DNA from: JAAYAN01 sp964437215
Lineage (GTDB): Bacteria > Bacteroidota > Ignavibacteria > Ignavibacteriales > Melioribacteraceae
DNA length: 64,000 nt
Assembly: GCA_964437215.1 (NCBI GenBank)
Contig: CAYTFZ010000001.1
Location: 1 to 64,000, forward strand
Direction of reading: 5' to 3'
Shown here: piece by piece, positions 8,821 through 17,289 of the stretch
Position numbering within the stretch: the first letter of the stretch is position 1
Layout: every line of letters begins with the position of its first letter
Translations under genes and position numbers: made by a program
The notes under the pieces: model-generated
Told to the model about the DNA's origin: nothing
The model's database searches: none
The model's input: only the letters and a program-made list of their open reading frames with translations

Positions 8821-10380
8821 TTAATTCTTTAAAATACTAATTCCTGTATTAAATGTTTCTTCAAAAAGCAGTTTTCTTCTTTGGAAATTCCATTCTTCAA
8901 TTTCGGGATAATTCCCTTTGTAAACAATTCCCAGCTTAATCATATTGCCAGAATTTTTTGTAACTATTATATCATCAATTACTTGTTGATGAGTTCTATC
9001 GAGTGAATCGCATATTCGCAGAATGGCAGATAATTTATTTACAATTTGTTTGTTTTTGGGATTTAAGGAATTATATGCTGAATGACTTTCTTTTGGATGG
9101 CTTTTTCTATGATAACGAGCAATATTGGCAATTATTTCAATTTCATTATTTGTAAAACCCAGCAATTCACTGTTCCGTATTATATAATAACTGTGTTTAT
9201 GATGTTGATTGTGGGAAATATAAAACCCGATATCGTGCAGTATTGCTGCAGCTTCCAGATATTCGCGGCAATCATTATCCAGTTTATGGAAATTTTGCAG
9301 CTGATCGAATAAGCGAAGCGAAAGGAATGTAATATGATCGCTGTGTTTTTTTTCGTAATGGCAGTTTTTTGCAAGACGTTTTACACTTTCAAGTCTTATT
9401 TTATTAAGTTTTGGCTTAATTTCATTAGAATGATATTTATATAAAGAATCGATTATTATTCCTTCTCTCAATGCGTAGCCCGAAATTGTAATTTCTTTTA
9501 TATTCAGCTGTTCGAAAATTGTTTTTAATATAAGCAATCCTGCCGGAAAAATATCACTGCGCTGATCATCAAGTCCTAATATTTTTGCTCTTTTTTCAGC
9601 AGATTTAATTTTAAATACTGTATCATAAACTTCTTGCAAATCCTGATATGTAAAAACATAATTATTTAAGATATTTCCGGAGTAATCTTTTTTCTTTTTA
9701 TTGCTCAAAGAAATTAATGCTGCTGTCATTATTGTTCCGCTTGAACCTGTAACAATATCTATTTTTTGTTCTCTTAAACTTCTTACAACCGGATTTAATT
9801 CTCCTTCAATCCACTTTTTACACTCCTCTGTATTTTTTTTCTTTATTTCATAATCAGGGAAAAATTTATTGGAAAGTCTTACCGCCCCTAATTTAAGACT
9901 GTTAGAATAAATTATTTTTTCTTTTTCTCCTAGAACAAATTCTGTGCTGCCTCCTCCAATATCAATTGCTAAAGCTTTCTTTTCATAAACCGGAAGTGCA
10001 TTTAAAATTCCAAGATAAATAAGCCTTGCTTCCTCATATCCGGAAATCACCTCAACTTCAATTCCGGTTTCATTATATACCTTAGATATAAATTCATCTT
10101 TATTTAATGCTTCTCTTACAGCGCTTGTAGCCATTGCCCTTAATTTTGCATTATGCGATTCAGCCAGACCTTTAAATTTTTTCAGGGTTGTAATTCCCCT
10201 GTTCATTGCTTCGGGAGTAATAATTTTAATATCTCCTTTACTGCCTTCACTTAAGCGGATTACTTCTTTTTCTCTGTCGATTATTGTAAAACCTGTATCA
10301 CCTTCAACCTTCACAACAATAAGATGAAATGAATTTGTGCCTATATCAACAGCAGCAAGAAAATTACTTTGGTCAGTCAT
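8821..10380 (-). CDS. Ppx/GppA-type exopolyphosphatase with C-terminal HD domain
   Basis: The 519-residue protein has the ASKHA phosphatase fold. DIGTNS at residues 12-17 is phosphate loop 1 and DIGGGSTEF at 140-148 is loop 2. A C-terminal HD-type helical domain (about residues 330-500) carries ILHDIG and a histidine-rich stretch SHNQHHKHSY. Such long Ppx/GppA proteins hydrolyse polyphosphate and/or pppGpp, and which of the two applies here cannot be told from the sequence. It overlaps the start of the GT9 gene's 3' end by 8 bases, suggesting a shared transcript. Confidence 0.88.
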   Translation of the reverse strand: MTDQSNFLAAVDIGTNSFHLIVVKVEGDTGFTIIDREKEVIRLSEGSKGDIKIITPEAMNRGITTLKKFKGLAESHNAKLRAMATSAVREALNKDEFISKVYNETGIEVEVISGYEEARLIYLGILNALPVYEKKALAIDIGGGSTEFVLGEKEKIIYSNSLKLGAVRLSNKFFPDYEIKKKNTEECKKWIEGELNPVVRSLREQKIDIVTGSSGTIMTAALISLSNKKKKDYSGNILNNYVFTYQDLQEVYDTVFKIKSAEKRAKILGLDDQRSDIFPAGLLILKTIFEQLNIKEITISGYALREGIIIDSLYKYHSNEIKPKLNKIRLESVKRLAKNCHYEKKHSDHITFLSLRLFDQLQNFHKLDNDCREYLEAAAILHDIGFYISHNQHHKHSYYIIRNSELLGFTNNEIEIIANIARYHRKSHPKESHSAYNSLNPKNKQIVNKLSAILRICDSLDRTHQQVIDDIIVTKNSGNMIKLGIVYKGNYPEIEEWNFQRRKLLFEETFNTGISILKN

Positions 10381-11476
10381 TTTTTTTCTTCTTTTTATTT
10401 AACAGAAAGGAACAGAGATTATAAACGTCATCAACTGAAACATCATCAATTAAATCGGATTTCCGTATAAAATATTTTGTTTGTCCTACAGGAGCCCAAT
10501 TATAAGGGTTTGTATGACCGAAAATAGAAATCTGCGGTGTACCTGTTGCGCCTGCTACGTGCATTACCCCTGTATCATTAGTAATAAACAAATCACTTTT
10601 TTCAATAATAGCAGCTAAAACCGGAATCTCTTTATTTAAACAATAAGTTATCTCTAAATCCAAATTCGATTTCATATAATTTATTTCTTCTTTGTCGCTT
10701 TTACTTCCGGTTATGTAAAATTTTACATCGTAATTATCTTTTAGTCTGGTTATAAGTTTGGCAAATTTTTGTAGTGCCCATCTGTTTTGAGGTTTTCCTG
10801 CACCAATGTGTAAACCTATCAGCATTTCTTTTTTCCCTTTATGAATTTCAGAAATAAATTCATCAGCTTCGCGTTTATCGTAACCATCAAAATTTATCTC
10901 CGTTCTAAAATTCTTTGATGCGAAACCAAAAGGACGTACAATATCTTGTATAAAATCCGATACGTGGGAATCTGGATATTTTCTCCAATCAAGATCAATT
11001 GGCTTATTGAACAAGAACGAATAATCGTTTGTAACTCCGTCAAGAGAATTAGGACCAATTTTAAAGTCCGAATTTGATATCCTTGCGATGAAATTACTTG
11101 TAAAGGAAATTGATACTGTTGCAGGAACTATTGCAATATCATATTTGCGGCGAAGAATTTTGATAAAATTTAAAAGATAAAAAGGATTAAAAAGTTTCTT
11201 TTTGTTGAAATCAAATTTATCGTCGATAAACCTGTTTTTTTTAACTGCGTAATTATTTGAAGGGCTTGCAATTAATGTTATTCTGCATCTGGGATTTTTT
11301 TCTTTTAAAGCCCTAAAAAGCGGAACAGTAGCCAACATATCGCCGAATTGATTATGCTGCCTTACAATTAAAACATTTTTAGGATAAGGAGGTACTGTTT
11401 TTTCAGTTTTTGATAATGCAAAATATTTATGGATGATTTTTTTCAGTATTACCGAAAATATACTTTTTGACCGCAT
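10373..11476 (-). CDS. Glycosyltransferase family 9 (heptosyltransferase-like)
   Basis: This 367-residue protein has the GT9 layout. An N-terminal Rossmann domain begins VLIVRQHNQFGDMLATVPLF, a GT-B linker region contains GLHIGAGKPQNRWA, and the C-terminal donor-binding segment contains FITNDTGVMHVAGATGTP. GT9 enzymes transfer ADP-heptose to lipopolysaccharide core in the cytoplasm; whether this one uses heptose is unproven. The ATG at 11476 overlaps the TGA of the upstream small gene (TGATG), implying translational coupling. Confidence 0.88.
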   Translation of the reverse strand: MRSKSIFSVILKKIIHKYFALSKTEKTVPPYPKNVLIVRQHNQFGDMLATVPLFRALKEKNPRCRITLIASPSNNYAVKKNRFIDDKFDFNKKKLFNPFYLLNFIKILRRKYDIAIVPATVSISFTSNFIARISNSDFKIGPNSLDGVTNDYSFLFNKPIDLDWRKYPDSHVSDFIQDIVRPFGFASKNFRTEINFDGYDKREADEFISEIHKGKKEMLIGLHIGAGKPQNRWALQKFAKLITRLKDNYDVKFYITGSKSDKEEINYMKSNLDLEITYCLNKEIPVLAAIIEKSDLFITNDTGVMHVAGATGTPQISIFGHTNPYNWAPVGQTKYFIRKSDLIDDVSVDDVYNLCSFLLNKKKKKND

Positions 11477-11667
11477 CAATCTTTCTTTTCTTCGTTTTTT
11501 TGTTCAATGTCTTCAAATTCAGCATCAATAATATCTTCCTTTTTAATCATCGGTTTAACTGAATTTTTTTTTTCATATTCTTTTTTATTTTTTTTTGGCA
11601 ATGCAATAGCCTTAATGATACGGAGTATTATATATATAAATATTGCAAAAAATATTACTTTTAACAT
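11476..11667 (-). CDS. Small membrane protein, DUF4834-like
   Basis: This 63-residue protein has one N-terminal membrane helix (about residues 3-23) and a highly charged tail with EDIIDAEFEDIE. The layout resembles short DUF4834-type proteins of Bacteroidota, whose function is unknown. It is sandwiched between a dNK gene (3 bases upstream) and the GT9 gene (stop and start overlap), which supports it being a real gene in the operon. Confidence 0.65.
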   Translation of the reverse strand: MLKVIFFAIFIYIILRIIKAIALPKKNKKEYEKKNSVKPMIKKEDIIDAEFEDIEQKNEEKKD

Positions 11668-11669
11668 TT

Positions 11670-12314
11670 TTATCCTCTTGTTTCGGGACTGAAATACTCA
11701 ATGAAACCTCTGTTTTCATTAAATATTTGTCTGCATAATTCTTCAAAATCGTGTTCGCTGTTAACAAAATCTATTTCTGTTGAATTAACAATTAAAAGCG
11801 GAGTTTCGTTAAATTTAAAAAAGAAATTATTGTATGCTTCGCTTAATTGTGTGAGATAACTTCTTGTAATATTCCGCTCTATTTTTCGTCCCCGTTTTTT
11901 AATATTATAAATGAGCCTGTCGATGCTGGATTGTAAATAAACAACAAGATCCGGTTTTCTTAAATCTCTTTGCAATGTAGGAAAAAGATTTTCGTAAAGC
12001 TTTATTTCATCGGAACTTAAATTTAAGTATGCAAATATCTTATCTTTTGCAAAAATATAATCAGAAACTATAAAATCGGAAAATAAATCTTCCTGATGAA
12101 GTTCCTGCTGCTGCTTATATCTGTTGATTAGGAAAAACATCTGGGTCTGAAAGGCATAACGTTTTCTATCGAAGTAAAATTTCTCGAGAAACGGATTTGT
12201 TTCAAATTCTTCTTCTATCAATTTCGCATTTAGTTTATCGGACAGTTTTTTTGCCAGAGAAGATTTCCCTGCCCCGATAACTCCTTCGATTGCAATATAT
12301 TTAACTTCAGACAA
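11670..12314 (-). CDS. Deoxynucleoside kinase
   Basis: The 214-residue salvage kinase phosphorylates deoxyribonucleosides. The P-loop GVIGAGKSS is at residues 11-19, EEEFETNPFLEKFY provides the substrate-site glutamate, and the ERS-like segment is DYIFAKDKIFAY. The lid region KKRGRKIERNI is present. This subfamily (dAK/dGK, PF01712) is common in Firmicutes and Bacteroidota; specificity cannot be read here. The start is TTG at 12312-12314 behind GAGGTAA. Confidence 0.88.
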   Translation of the reverse strand: MSEVKYIAIEGVIGAGKSSLAKKLSDKLNAKLIEEEFETNPFLEKFYFDRKRYAFQTQMFFLINRYKQQQELHQEDLFSDFIVSDYIFAKDKIFAYLNLSSDEIKLYENLFPTLQRDLRKPDLVVYLQSSIDRLIYNIKKRGRKIERNITRSYLTQLSEAYNNFFFKFNETPLLIVNSTEIDFVNSEHDFEELCRQIFNENRGFIEYFSPETRG

Positions 12315-12330
12315 AATTTACCTCGGATTT

Positions 12331-12819
12331 TTATAGTACTTTACTGATAATATTTTGTTTAAGTCCTTCTGTCCTTATTTCCGAAACTCTAATATTTAAA
12401 ACCGGATGAATAAAATCCGGCTCTATTTCGCACGCCGGAACAATAACAAAATCTCTTTCACAAAATCCCGGATGCGGAACTGTTAATTTTTCATTACAGA
12501 ATATCGTGCTACCGAAAAATAATAAATCTAAATCTATTTCGCGCGGTCCCCATTTAAATGTTTCTTTTCTGCCTATATTTTTTTCAGTTTTTTTTAAATA
12601 ATCAAATAATTCAAAAAGAGTGATTTCACATAAAAAACTTATTGCGCAATTATAAAAGTCAGGCTGTTCTTCGTAACCGAAGGCTTTTGTTTCATATATC
12701 GCTGATACTTTAATTTCGCTAAATTCTTTTTCACTTTTTAAAATATCAACAGTATTGGAGATATTTTTAAGCCTTTCTCCGGAATTAGAGCCAACCCCGA
12801 TAATTGCTTTAGTCTTCAT
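12331..12819 (-). CDS. folK: 2-amino-4-hydroxy-6-hydroxymethyldihydropteridine diphosphokinase
   Basis: HPPK adds pyrophosphate from ATP to 6-hydroxymethyl-7,8-dihydropterin in folate synthesis. The 162-residue protein has IIGVGSNSGERLKNI at the start, the pterin-binding YETKAFGY loop, and GPREIDLDLLFFG with the Mg-binding DLDLL, then VPHPGFCERDFVIVP. The start overlaps the folB stop by 11 bases, so folB and folK are one transcription unit with consecutive pathway steps. Confidence 0.95.
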   Translation of the reverse strand: MKTKAIIGVGSNSGERLKNISNTVDILKSEKEFSEIKVSAIYETKAFGYEEQPDFYNCAISFLCEITLFELFDYLKKTEKNIGRKETFKWGPREIDLDLLFFGSTIFCNEKLTVPHPGFCERDFVIVPACEIEPDFIHPVLNIRVSEIRTEGLKQNIISKVL

Positions 12820-13177
12820 TTGTACGAATTACCTCAGCTTCAACACAGTCTATAACACCGCCAACAGGAACAGTATTTTTTCTTACCCGCACGCACACTT
12901 TTTGAACCTTATCGTAATTTTTAATTATTTCATCAGCAATTTTATACGCTATCGATTCTATAAGATGATATTTTTTTTCGTTTGCAACTTTCATAATAAG
13001 CTGATAAACACTGTGATAGTTTACCGTAAGTTTTAAATCGTCCTTAATTGCAGCTTCCGAGAAATCGGTATAAATATCAACATCAGCTTCAAATATTCCG
13101 CCAATATTCTGTTCTTCGGATAATGCTCCGTGATATGCATAAAAAGATGCGTTTTTTATTCGGATTATATTAACCAT
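12809..13177 (-). CDS. folB: Dihydroneopterin aldolase
   Basis: This 122-residue enzyme cleaves dihydroneopterin to hydroxymethyl-dihydropterin and glycolaldehyde. It has ASFYAYHGALSEEQNIGG near the N-terminus (catalytic-region tyrosine and the glutamate after HG), VNYHSVYQLIM, and ESIAYKIADEI. The C-terminal VRVRKNTVPVGGVID matches the conserved P-x-x-G region. It overlaps folK downstream and lies 2 bases after the EamA gene. Confidence 0.93.
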   Translation of the reverse strand: MVNIIRIKNASFYAYHGALSEEQNIGGIFEADVDIYTDFSEAAIKDDLKLTVNYHSVYQLIMKVANEKKYHLIESIAYKIADEIIKNYDKVQKVCVRVRKNTVPVGGVIDCVEAEVIRTNED

Positions 13178-13179
13178 AA

Positions 13180-14085
13180 CTAAACACTCACTTTCTTATA
13201 ATATTTAAGTATTCCTTTTAAATTTGCAATTAAAATACCCGCAAGCACAATTGCCGAACCATTAATTTGAACGATTGATAATTTTTCTTTTAGAATAATC
13301 CAGCCCAATAAAACCGCAATTATAGGTGTAATAAAAGCGCTTAACGATAAGATTACTACATTAATTCTTTTTAAGAGCCAATAATAAGTTGTAAAAGCCA
13401 TCACTGTTCCTAAAACTGCAAGGTATAAAATTGAAGAAATAGCTGTAACAGTAAATTTATTGTTTAAATAATCTTCAAATAAAACAGAAAATATTATTAA
13501 CAAAATACCTGCTAAAAAAAGCGGTATAAGGTTCATCGATAATGGGTTTAATTGCTTTGCATTTTTTTTAAGATAAACAGCAATAAATCCCTGCATGGCA
13601 GCACTTAAAACAACTGCCGTCATTCCTAACAACATATTGGAATAGTTAAATGATAAATCATCAGAAAATATAATAATAAGTCCGATAAAACCTAAAACTG
13701 CTCCTAAAATTTGATATAAATCTGTACTTTGTTCTTTAATAAGAATGTATGATAAAATAATAACAACAAAAGGATATATACCGAAAAGTATTGAAGCCAG
13801 TCCGCTTGGTATAAATTGCTCTGCCCAATAAACCAGACCAAAAGGGATTACAAATGAAAAAAGGGCAAGCAAAATATAAATTTTTATAGAAAATGAATCT
13901 TTTTGCAGATTTATTTTTTTTACTTTCATAATGAGAAATACTAAAACTGAAGCAACAACAAATCTTACTCCTGCCGATAAAAACGGTGTCATTGTTTCGA
14001 GACCAATTCTTATCATCAGCCATGTAGAACCCCAAGCAAAGCAAATTAAAATATAGCCCAGAAATATTTTCAAGTTTTCATTCAT
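13180..14085 (-). CDS. EamA/DMT-family permease
   Basis: The 301-residue protein has ten predicted membrane helices forming two EamA repeats. The first begins GYILICFAWGSTWLMIRIGLE and has RFVVASVLVF, and the second is the region from about residue 155 with FTTYYWLLKRI. Members export small metabolites or amino acids; the substrate is not known. It overlaps the pgeF stop by 4 bases, so it is probably in the same operon. Confidence 0.85.
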   Translation of the reverse strand: MNENLKIFLGYILICFAWGSTWLMIRIGLETMTPFLSAGVRFVVASVLVFLIMKVKKINLQKDSFSIKIYILLALFSFVIPFGLVYWAEQFIPSGLASILFGIYPFVVIILSYILIKEQSTDLYQILGAVLGFIGLIIIFSDDLSFNYSNMLLGMTAVVLSAAMQGFIAVYLKKNAKQLNPLSMNLIPLFLAGILLIIFSVLFEDYLNNKFTVTAISSILYLAVLGTVMAFTTYYWLLKRINVVILSLSAFITPIIAVLLGWIILKEKLSIVQINGSAIVLAGILIANLKGILKYYKKVSV

Positions 14086-14819
14086 TCTTCACTCATCGCA
14101 ATAATTCCTATCGCCCGTCCGGATTTAATTCCTTCTCTTCTGTAAGAATGAAGCAAATCTGTTTTTTCATAACTGCATAAAGGACTAATTTCAATATGTT
14201 TTTCGGGAATACCGGAAGCAATTAACATATTTTTGTTTTCTTTTTTTAAGTTAAGGAAATAACGCTTATTTTGTATTTCAACCGATTCGGGACTGAATTT
14301 TTTGGCAACTTCCTCCCCGACTTCATAATTTTTAACATCAATGCACGGAGCAATATATGCAAAAATATTTTCCTCAAAGGAATTGAATTCTTCTTTTAAT
14401 TTTTTCAAAGTCTTTTCAAGAATTTTTAATTCCGTACTTCGCCAGCCAGAATGTATGGCAGCAATTACTGCGTTTTTTTTATCATATAAAAATATTGGTA
14501 CGCAATCGGCAGATGAAACTGCAAGCCCTATTCCTTTCTTTTTTGTAATAAGAGCATCACTTGTGGGGTAAATATTATTATTTTCAACAATTGATATATT
14601 ATCGCCGTGAACTTGTTTCTGAAAAACAACATTTTCCTCTTCAAGTCCAAGTTTAGTAATAAATTCTGCTCTGTTTTCTTTTACAATATCAGGATTGTCC
14701 CCAACTGATAAAGACATATTAAAATAGTACGGTTCGCCGCGGTCAAGTCCGGTTTTTGTACTGAAACCGAATTTTATTTCCGGAAACCGACTAAATAAAC
14801 TGCTTTTTATTATTATCAC
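14082..14819 (-). CDS. pgeF: YfiH/PgeF-type multicopper-fold purine nucleoside hydrolase or oxidase
   Basis: This 245-residue member of the YfiH (laccase domain) family has the metal and substrate histidines and cysteine in VFQKQVHGD, SADCVPIF, AAIHSGWR and YIAPCI. E. coli relatives act on purine nucleosides and on peptidoglycan precursor quality (PgeF). The start is GTG at 14817-14819 with no visible Shine-Dalgarno sequence. It precedes the EamA gene with a 4-base overlap. Confidence 0.85.
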   Translation of the reverse strand: MIIIKSSLFSRFPEIKFGFSTKTGLDRGEPYYFNMSLSVGDNPDIVKENRAEFITKLGLEEENVVFQKQVHGDNISIVENNNIYPTSDALITKKKGIGLAVSSADCVPIFLYDKKNAVIAAIHSGWRSTELKILEKTLKKLKEEFNSFEENIFAYIAPCIDVKNYEVGEEVAKKFSPESVEIQNKRYFLNLKKENKNMLIASGIPEKHIEISPLCSYEKTDLLHSYRREGIKSGRAIGIIAMSEE

Positions 14820-14903
14820 AAATTATTATTATTTTTAACCCAAATTTACAAAAATTGCCAATCAGTCTGATGTTATTTTATTAACGAATCAGAAAATAAA
14901 TAT

Positions 14904-16643
14904 CTATTTAATTTCAGAATTACTCCATTTAAGAAAATCAATTATTCCTTCAGTAATCTTGTCTGCTATTTTTTCCTGATAAGCCGGATCTAATAATTTC
15001 ACCTCATCGTAAGGATTGGATAAAAAAGCTGTTTCAATTAAAACTGCCGGTAATTCTGTCATCGAATTTACTGATAAGTTAAAACCTTCGAATATCCCGA
15101 AAGAATTAAATCCCAGTTCAACAATCTTTTTATGAATAAACTCTGCCAATTGCCTGTTTGAAGAATGATGATAATAAACAGCTGTACCGCGTACACGATG
15201 CGGATCGACATTAAGAGCAACAGAATTACAGTGAATGCTTAACAAAATATCTCCTCCTGTTTCAAATACCTTTTTAATTTTTTCAGGATTTGATAAATTC
15301 TCGTCCCCATCTCGCAGCTGAATAACTTTAGCGCCGTAATCCACTAAAGACTCTTTAATTTTAGAAACAAGCTGATAATTAACATCTTTTTCCAAAACCC
15401 CGGAAGCTCCTAATGCACCTATGTTGTTTCCACCATGACCTGCATCGAGAATTACCGTACAGTTATTTATTAATGGAATCCCCTTCTTTTTGTAAATTAT
15501 TGAAAAAATACTGTCCGAAAATTCAACTGAATATCCCCAGACTTGCCTTTCGGTTAGAGTTAAAAAAAATTCTAAAGTTTTTTCTTTAGAATTATAAAGA
15601 TGCGAAACCTCTGCCTTTTCATCGGATTTATATATAATCTCATATCCGGCAAATTCGTAACCAACCAATTTAACTACAATAACTGCCGGATTTATTCCCT
15701 GATAGGTAATAAAAGGAGTTGGAGCATTAATCTTAATTTTAATCGTATCAGCATACTCGTATTTATATTTAGGTTCGGGAGATACAAAGGAAAATTCGGG
15801 ATTTGCAAGAAAATCAGTTACATATTCTTCCGGTATCCAGCCATTTTCTTTTCTGGAAATACTGAATCTGTAATATTTCCCCTTTTTTCCGGTAATAGTT
15901 AACTCTGTTCCTTCCGAAATATAATTGGGTTCTTTAAGCCCTAATCGGTCTGTTTGCAGTTCATAACTGAAAAGAGGCCTGAAACCTTTTGTTTTTCCTT
16001 TAAAGAATGTTTTATGACTGGTGATATTCATTTTTACAGAACTGTTATATCTGGTTTCATTTCCGTATTTATCCGTTAACACTATTTCGTAATTCCCGAA
16101 ATAATCAGTTTTAAAGTCATTAGCATTAATTTTTATTGAATAATATCCCGGTCGTTTTTTTGAATCCGAAAAAGGCAGCTCAATTATTCCCGGAATAATT
16201 GCAGAACATCCGGTTGTGCCTGAAAATGATAAAGTCAAAGATTCTCCTGCTGATATCCATCTGTCTTCTGCAGGTAAAACAGATTCCGGAAATATTTTAA
16301 CTATATCTCCGTATTCCTTAAGTTTTTTTTCTTCTTTAACTAAATAAATATCTTTTTCCGCTTTTAAATATCCGTCATAATAAGCACGTATTGTAAATTT
16401 ATTAGTCCCTTGTTTTATTTTCAGTAGTGTTGCAAAAGCTCCGGTCTCGTAAACTCTTAAATTTTCATCATTAACAGTAATTGTATAATCCGGATTAGTA
16501 TTGCCCGCAATCCGATAATTTTTATAATTTGTAAAAGTTGTATCTGCCGAAGGGTAAACAAGATTTATATCTTGTTTCTGTGCCATTGCCACTGAAATAA
16601 AATAAAAAATATATAAATAGAATCTTTTTAAGAATATTGTCAT
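14904..16643 (-). CDS. Secreted N-acetylmuramoyl-L-alanine amidase
   Basis: About 579 residues start with a signal peptide (hydrophobic stretch ending SVAMA). An N-terminal beta-rich region of unknown fold and an SH3-like segment (YYRFSISRKENGWIPEEYV) follow, then a C-terminal Amidase_3 catalytic domain. The zinc motif VILDAGHGG, the second site ILLSIHCNSV and the catalytic region LPAVLIETAFLSN are all present, so it should cleave the bond between MurNAc and L-alanine in the periplasm. The extended N-terminus suggests a dedicated partner-binding or wall-targeting part. I chose the ATG over a TTG one codon earlier. Confidence 0.9.
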   Translation of the reverse strand: MTIFLKRFYLYIFYFISVAMAQKQDINLVYPSADTTFTNYKNYRIAGNTNPDYTITVNDENLRVYETGAFATLLKIKQGTNKFTIRAYYDGYLKAEKDIYLVKEEKKLKEYGDIVKIFPESVLPAEDRWISAGESLTLSFSGTTGCSAIIPGIIELPFSDSKKRPGYYSIKINANDFKTDYFGNYEIVLTDKYGNETRYNSSVKMNITSHKTFFKGKTKGFRPLFSYELQTDRLGLKEPNYISEGTELTITGKKGKYYRFSISRKENGWIPEEYVTDFLANPEFSFVSPEPKYKYEYADTIKIKINAPTPFITYQGINPAVIVVKLVGYEFAGYEIIYKSDEKAEVSHLYNSKEKTLEFFLTLTERQVWGYSVEFSDSIFSIIYKKKGIPLINNCTVILDAGHGGNNIGALGASGVLEKDVNYQLVSKIKESLVDYGAKVIQLRDGDENLSNPEKIKKVFETGGDILLSIHCNSVALNVDPHRVRGTAVYYHHSSNRQLAEFIHKKIVELGFNSFGIFEGFNLSVNSMTELPAVLIETAFLSNPYDEVKLLDPAYQEKIADKITEGIIDFLKWSNSEIK

Positions 16644-16680
16644 CAAACAATCAGAATAAAAGATAATTTAAGAGAACTCA

Positions 16681-17289
16681 ATGAACAAAATTAAAGATAA
16701 AATATCTACAATAAAAGGATTATCATTTTCGGATTACATTGATAATTTGAAGAAAAAAGTTAATACAGTTAGTACTAGTCAACAAAGTGAAGAAACAATT
16801 AAATTGATAGAATACGCTAAATTAAACCTTCACAGGATGGAAAGAATAAATAAAACTTATGAGCCATCTTATAATTTAAAATCAATAATGAATAAAATTA
16901 AAAGTGCTCAATTGTGGTTAGCAATAACTGAAGATTGGTGCGGCGATTCAGCACAGATACTGCCATATATTCATAAAATTGCATCTCTAAACACAAAAAT
17001 CAGTTTAAAAATAATTGAACGCGACAAAAATTTAGATATAATTGATATTTATCTTACAGACGGAAAAAGGAGTATCCCAAAAATTATAGGATTTGATAAT
17101 AATTGGAAAGAAATTTTTACGTGGGGACCCAGACCGATTGAATTAGCCGGACTATTCAAAGAGTGGAAAGAATTAAATATTTCTAAAAACATTTTAAACG
17201 AAAAGGTTCATCTTTGGTATGCCAGAAACCGAGGAATAGAAATTGAAAAAGAATTTACAGAATTATTATCTAATCTTAATCAAGATTAA
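16681..17289 (+). CDS. Thioredoxin-like family protein, monothiol
   Basis: The 202-residue protein resembles the thioredoxin_9 family common in Bacteroidota. The active-site position reads EDWCGDS (residues 85-90): only the first cysteine is kept (C87) and the second is serine (S90), so it cannot do a classical dithiol exchange. KRSIPKIIGFD carries the cis-proline region. Its start lies about 34 bases from the start of the amidase gene, and its end overlaps the opposing MORN/TonB stop by 14 bases. Confidence 0.75.
   Translation: MNKIKDKISTIKGLSFSDYIDNLKKKVNTVSTSQQSEETIKLIEYAKLNLHRMERINKTYEPSYNLKSIMNKIKSAQLWLAITEDWCGDSAQILPYIHKIASLNTKISLKIIERDKNLDIIDIYLTDGKRSIPKIIGFDNNWKEIFTWGPRPIELAGLFKEWKELNISKNILNEKVHLWYARNRGIEIEKEFTELLSNLNQD

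Noticed and set aside
9180..9374. 64-residue minus frame inside the Ppx/GppA gene
   Set aside because: It is an out-of-phase shadow of the HD-domain coding region.
14862..14872. ATCAG/CTGAT palindrome in the 84-base gap between pgeF and the amidase gene
   Set aside because: It is too short and has no T-run, so it was not called a terminator or an operator.
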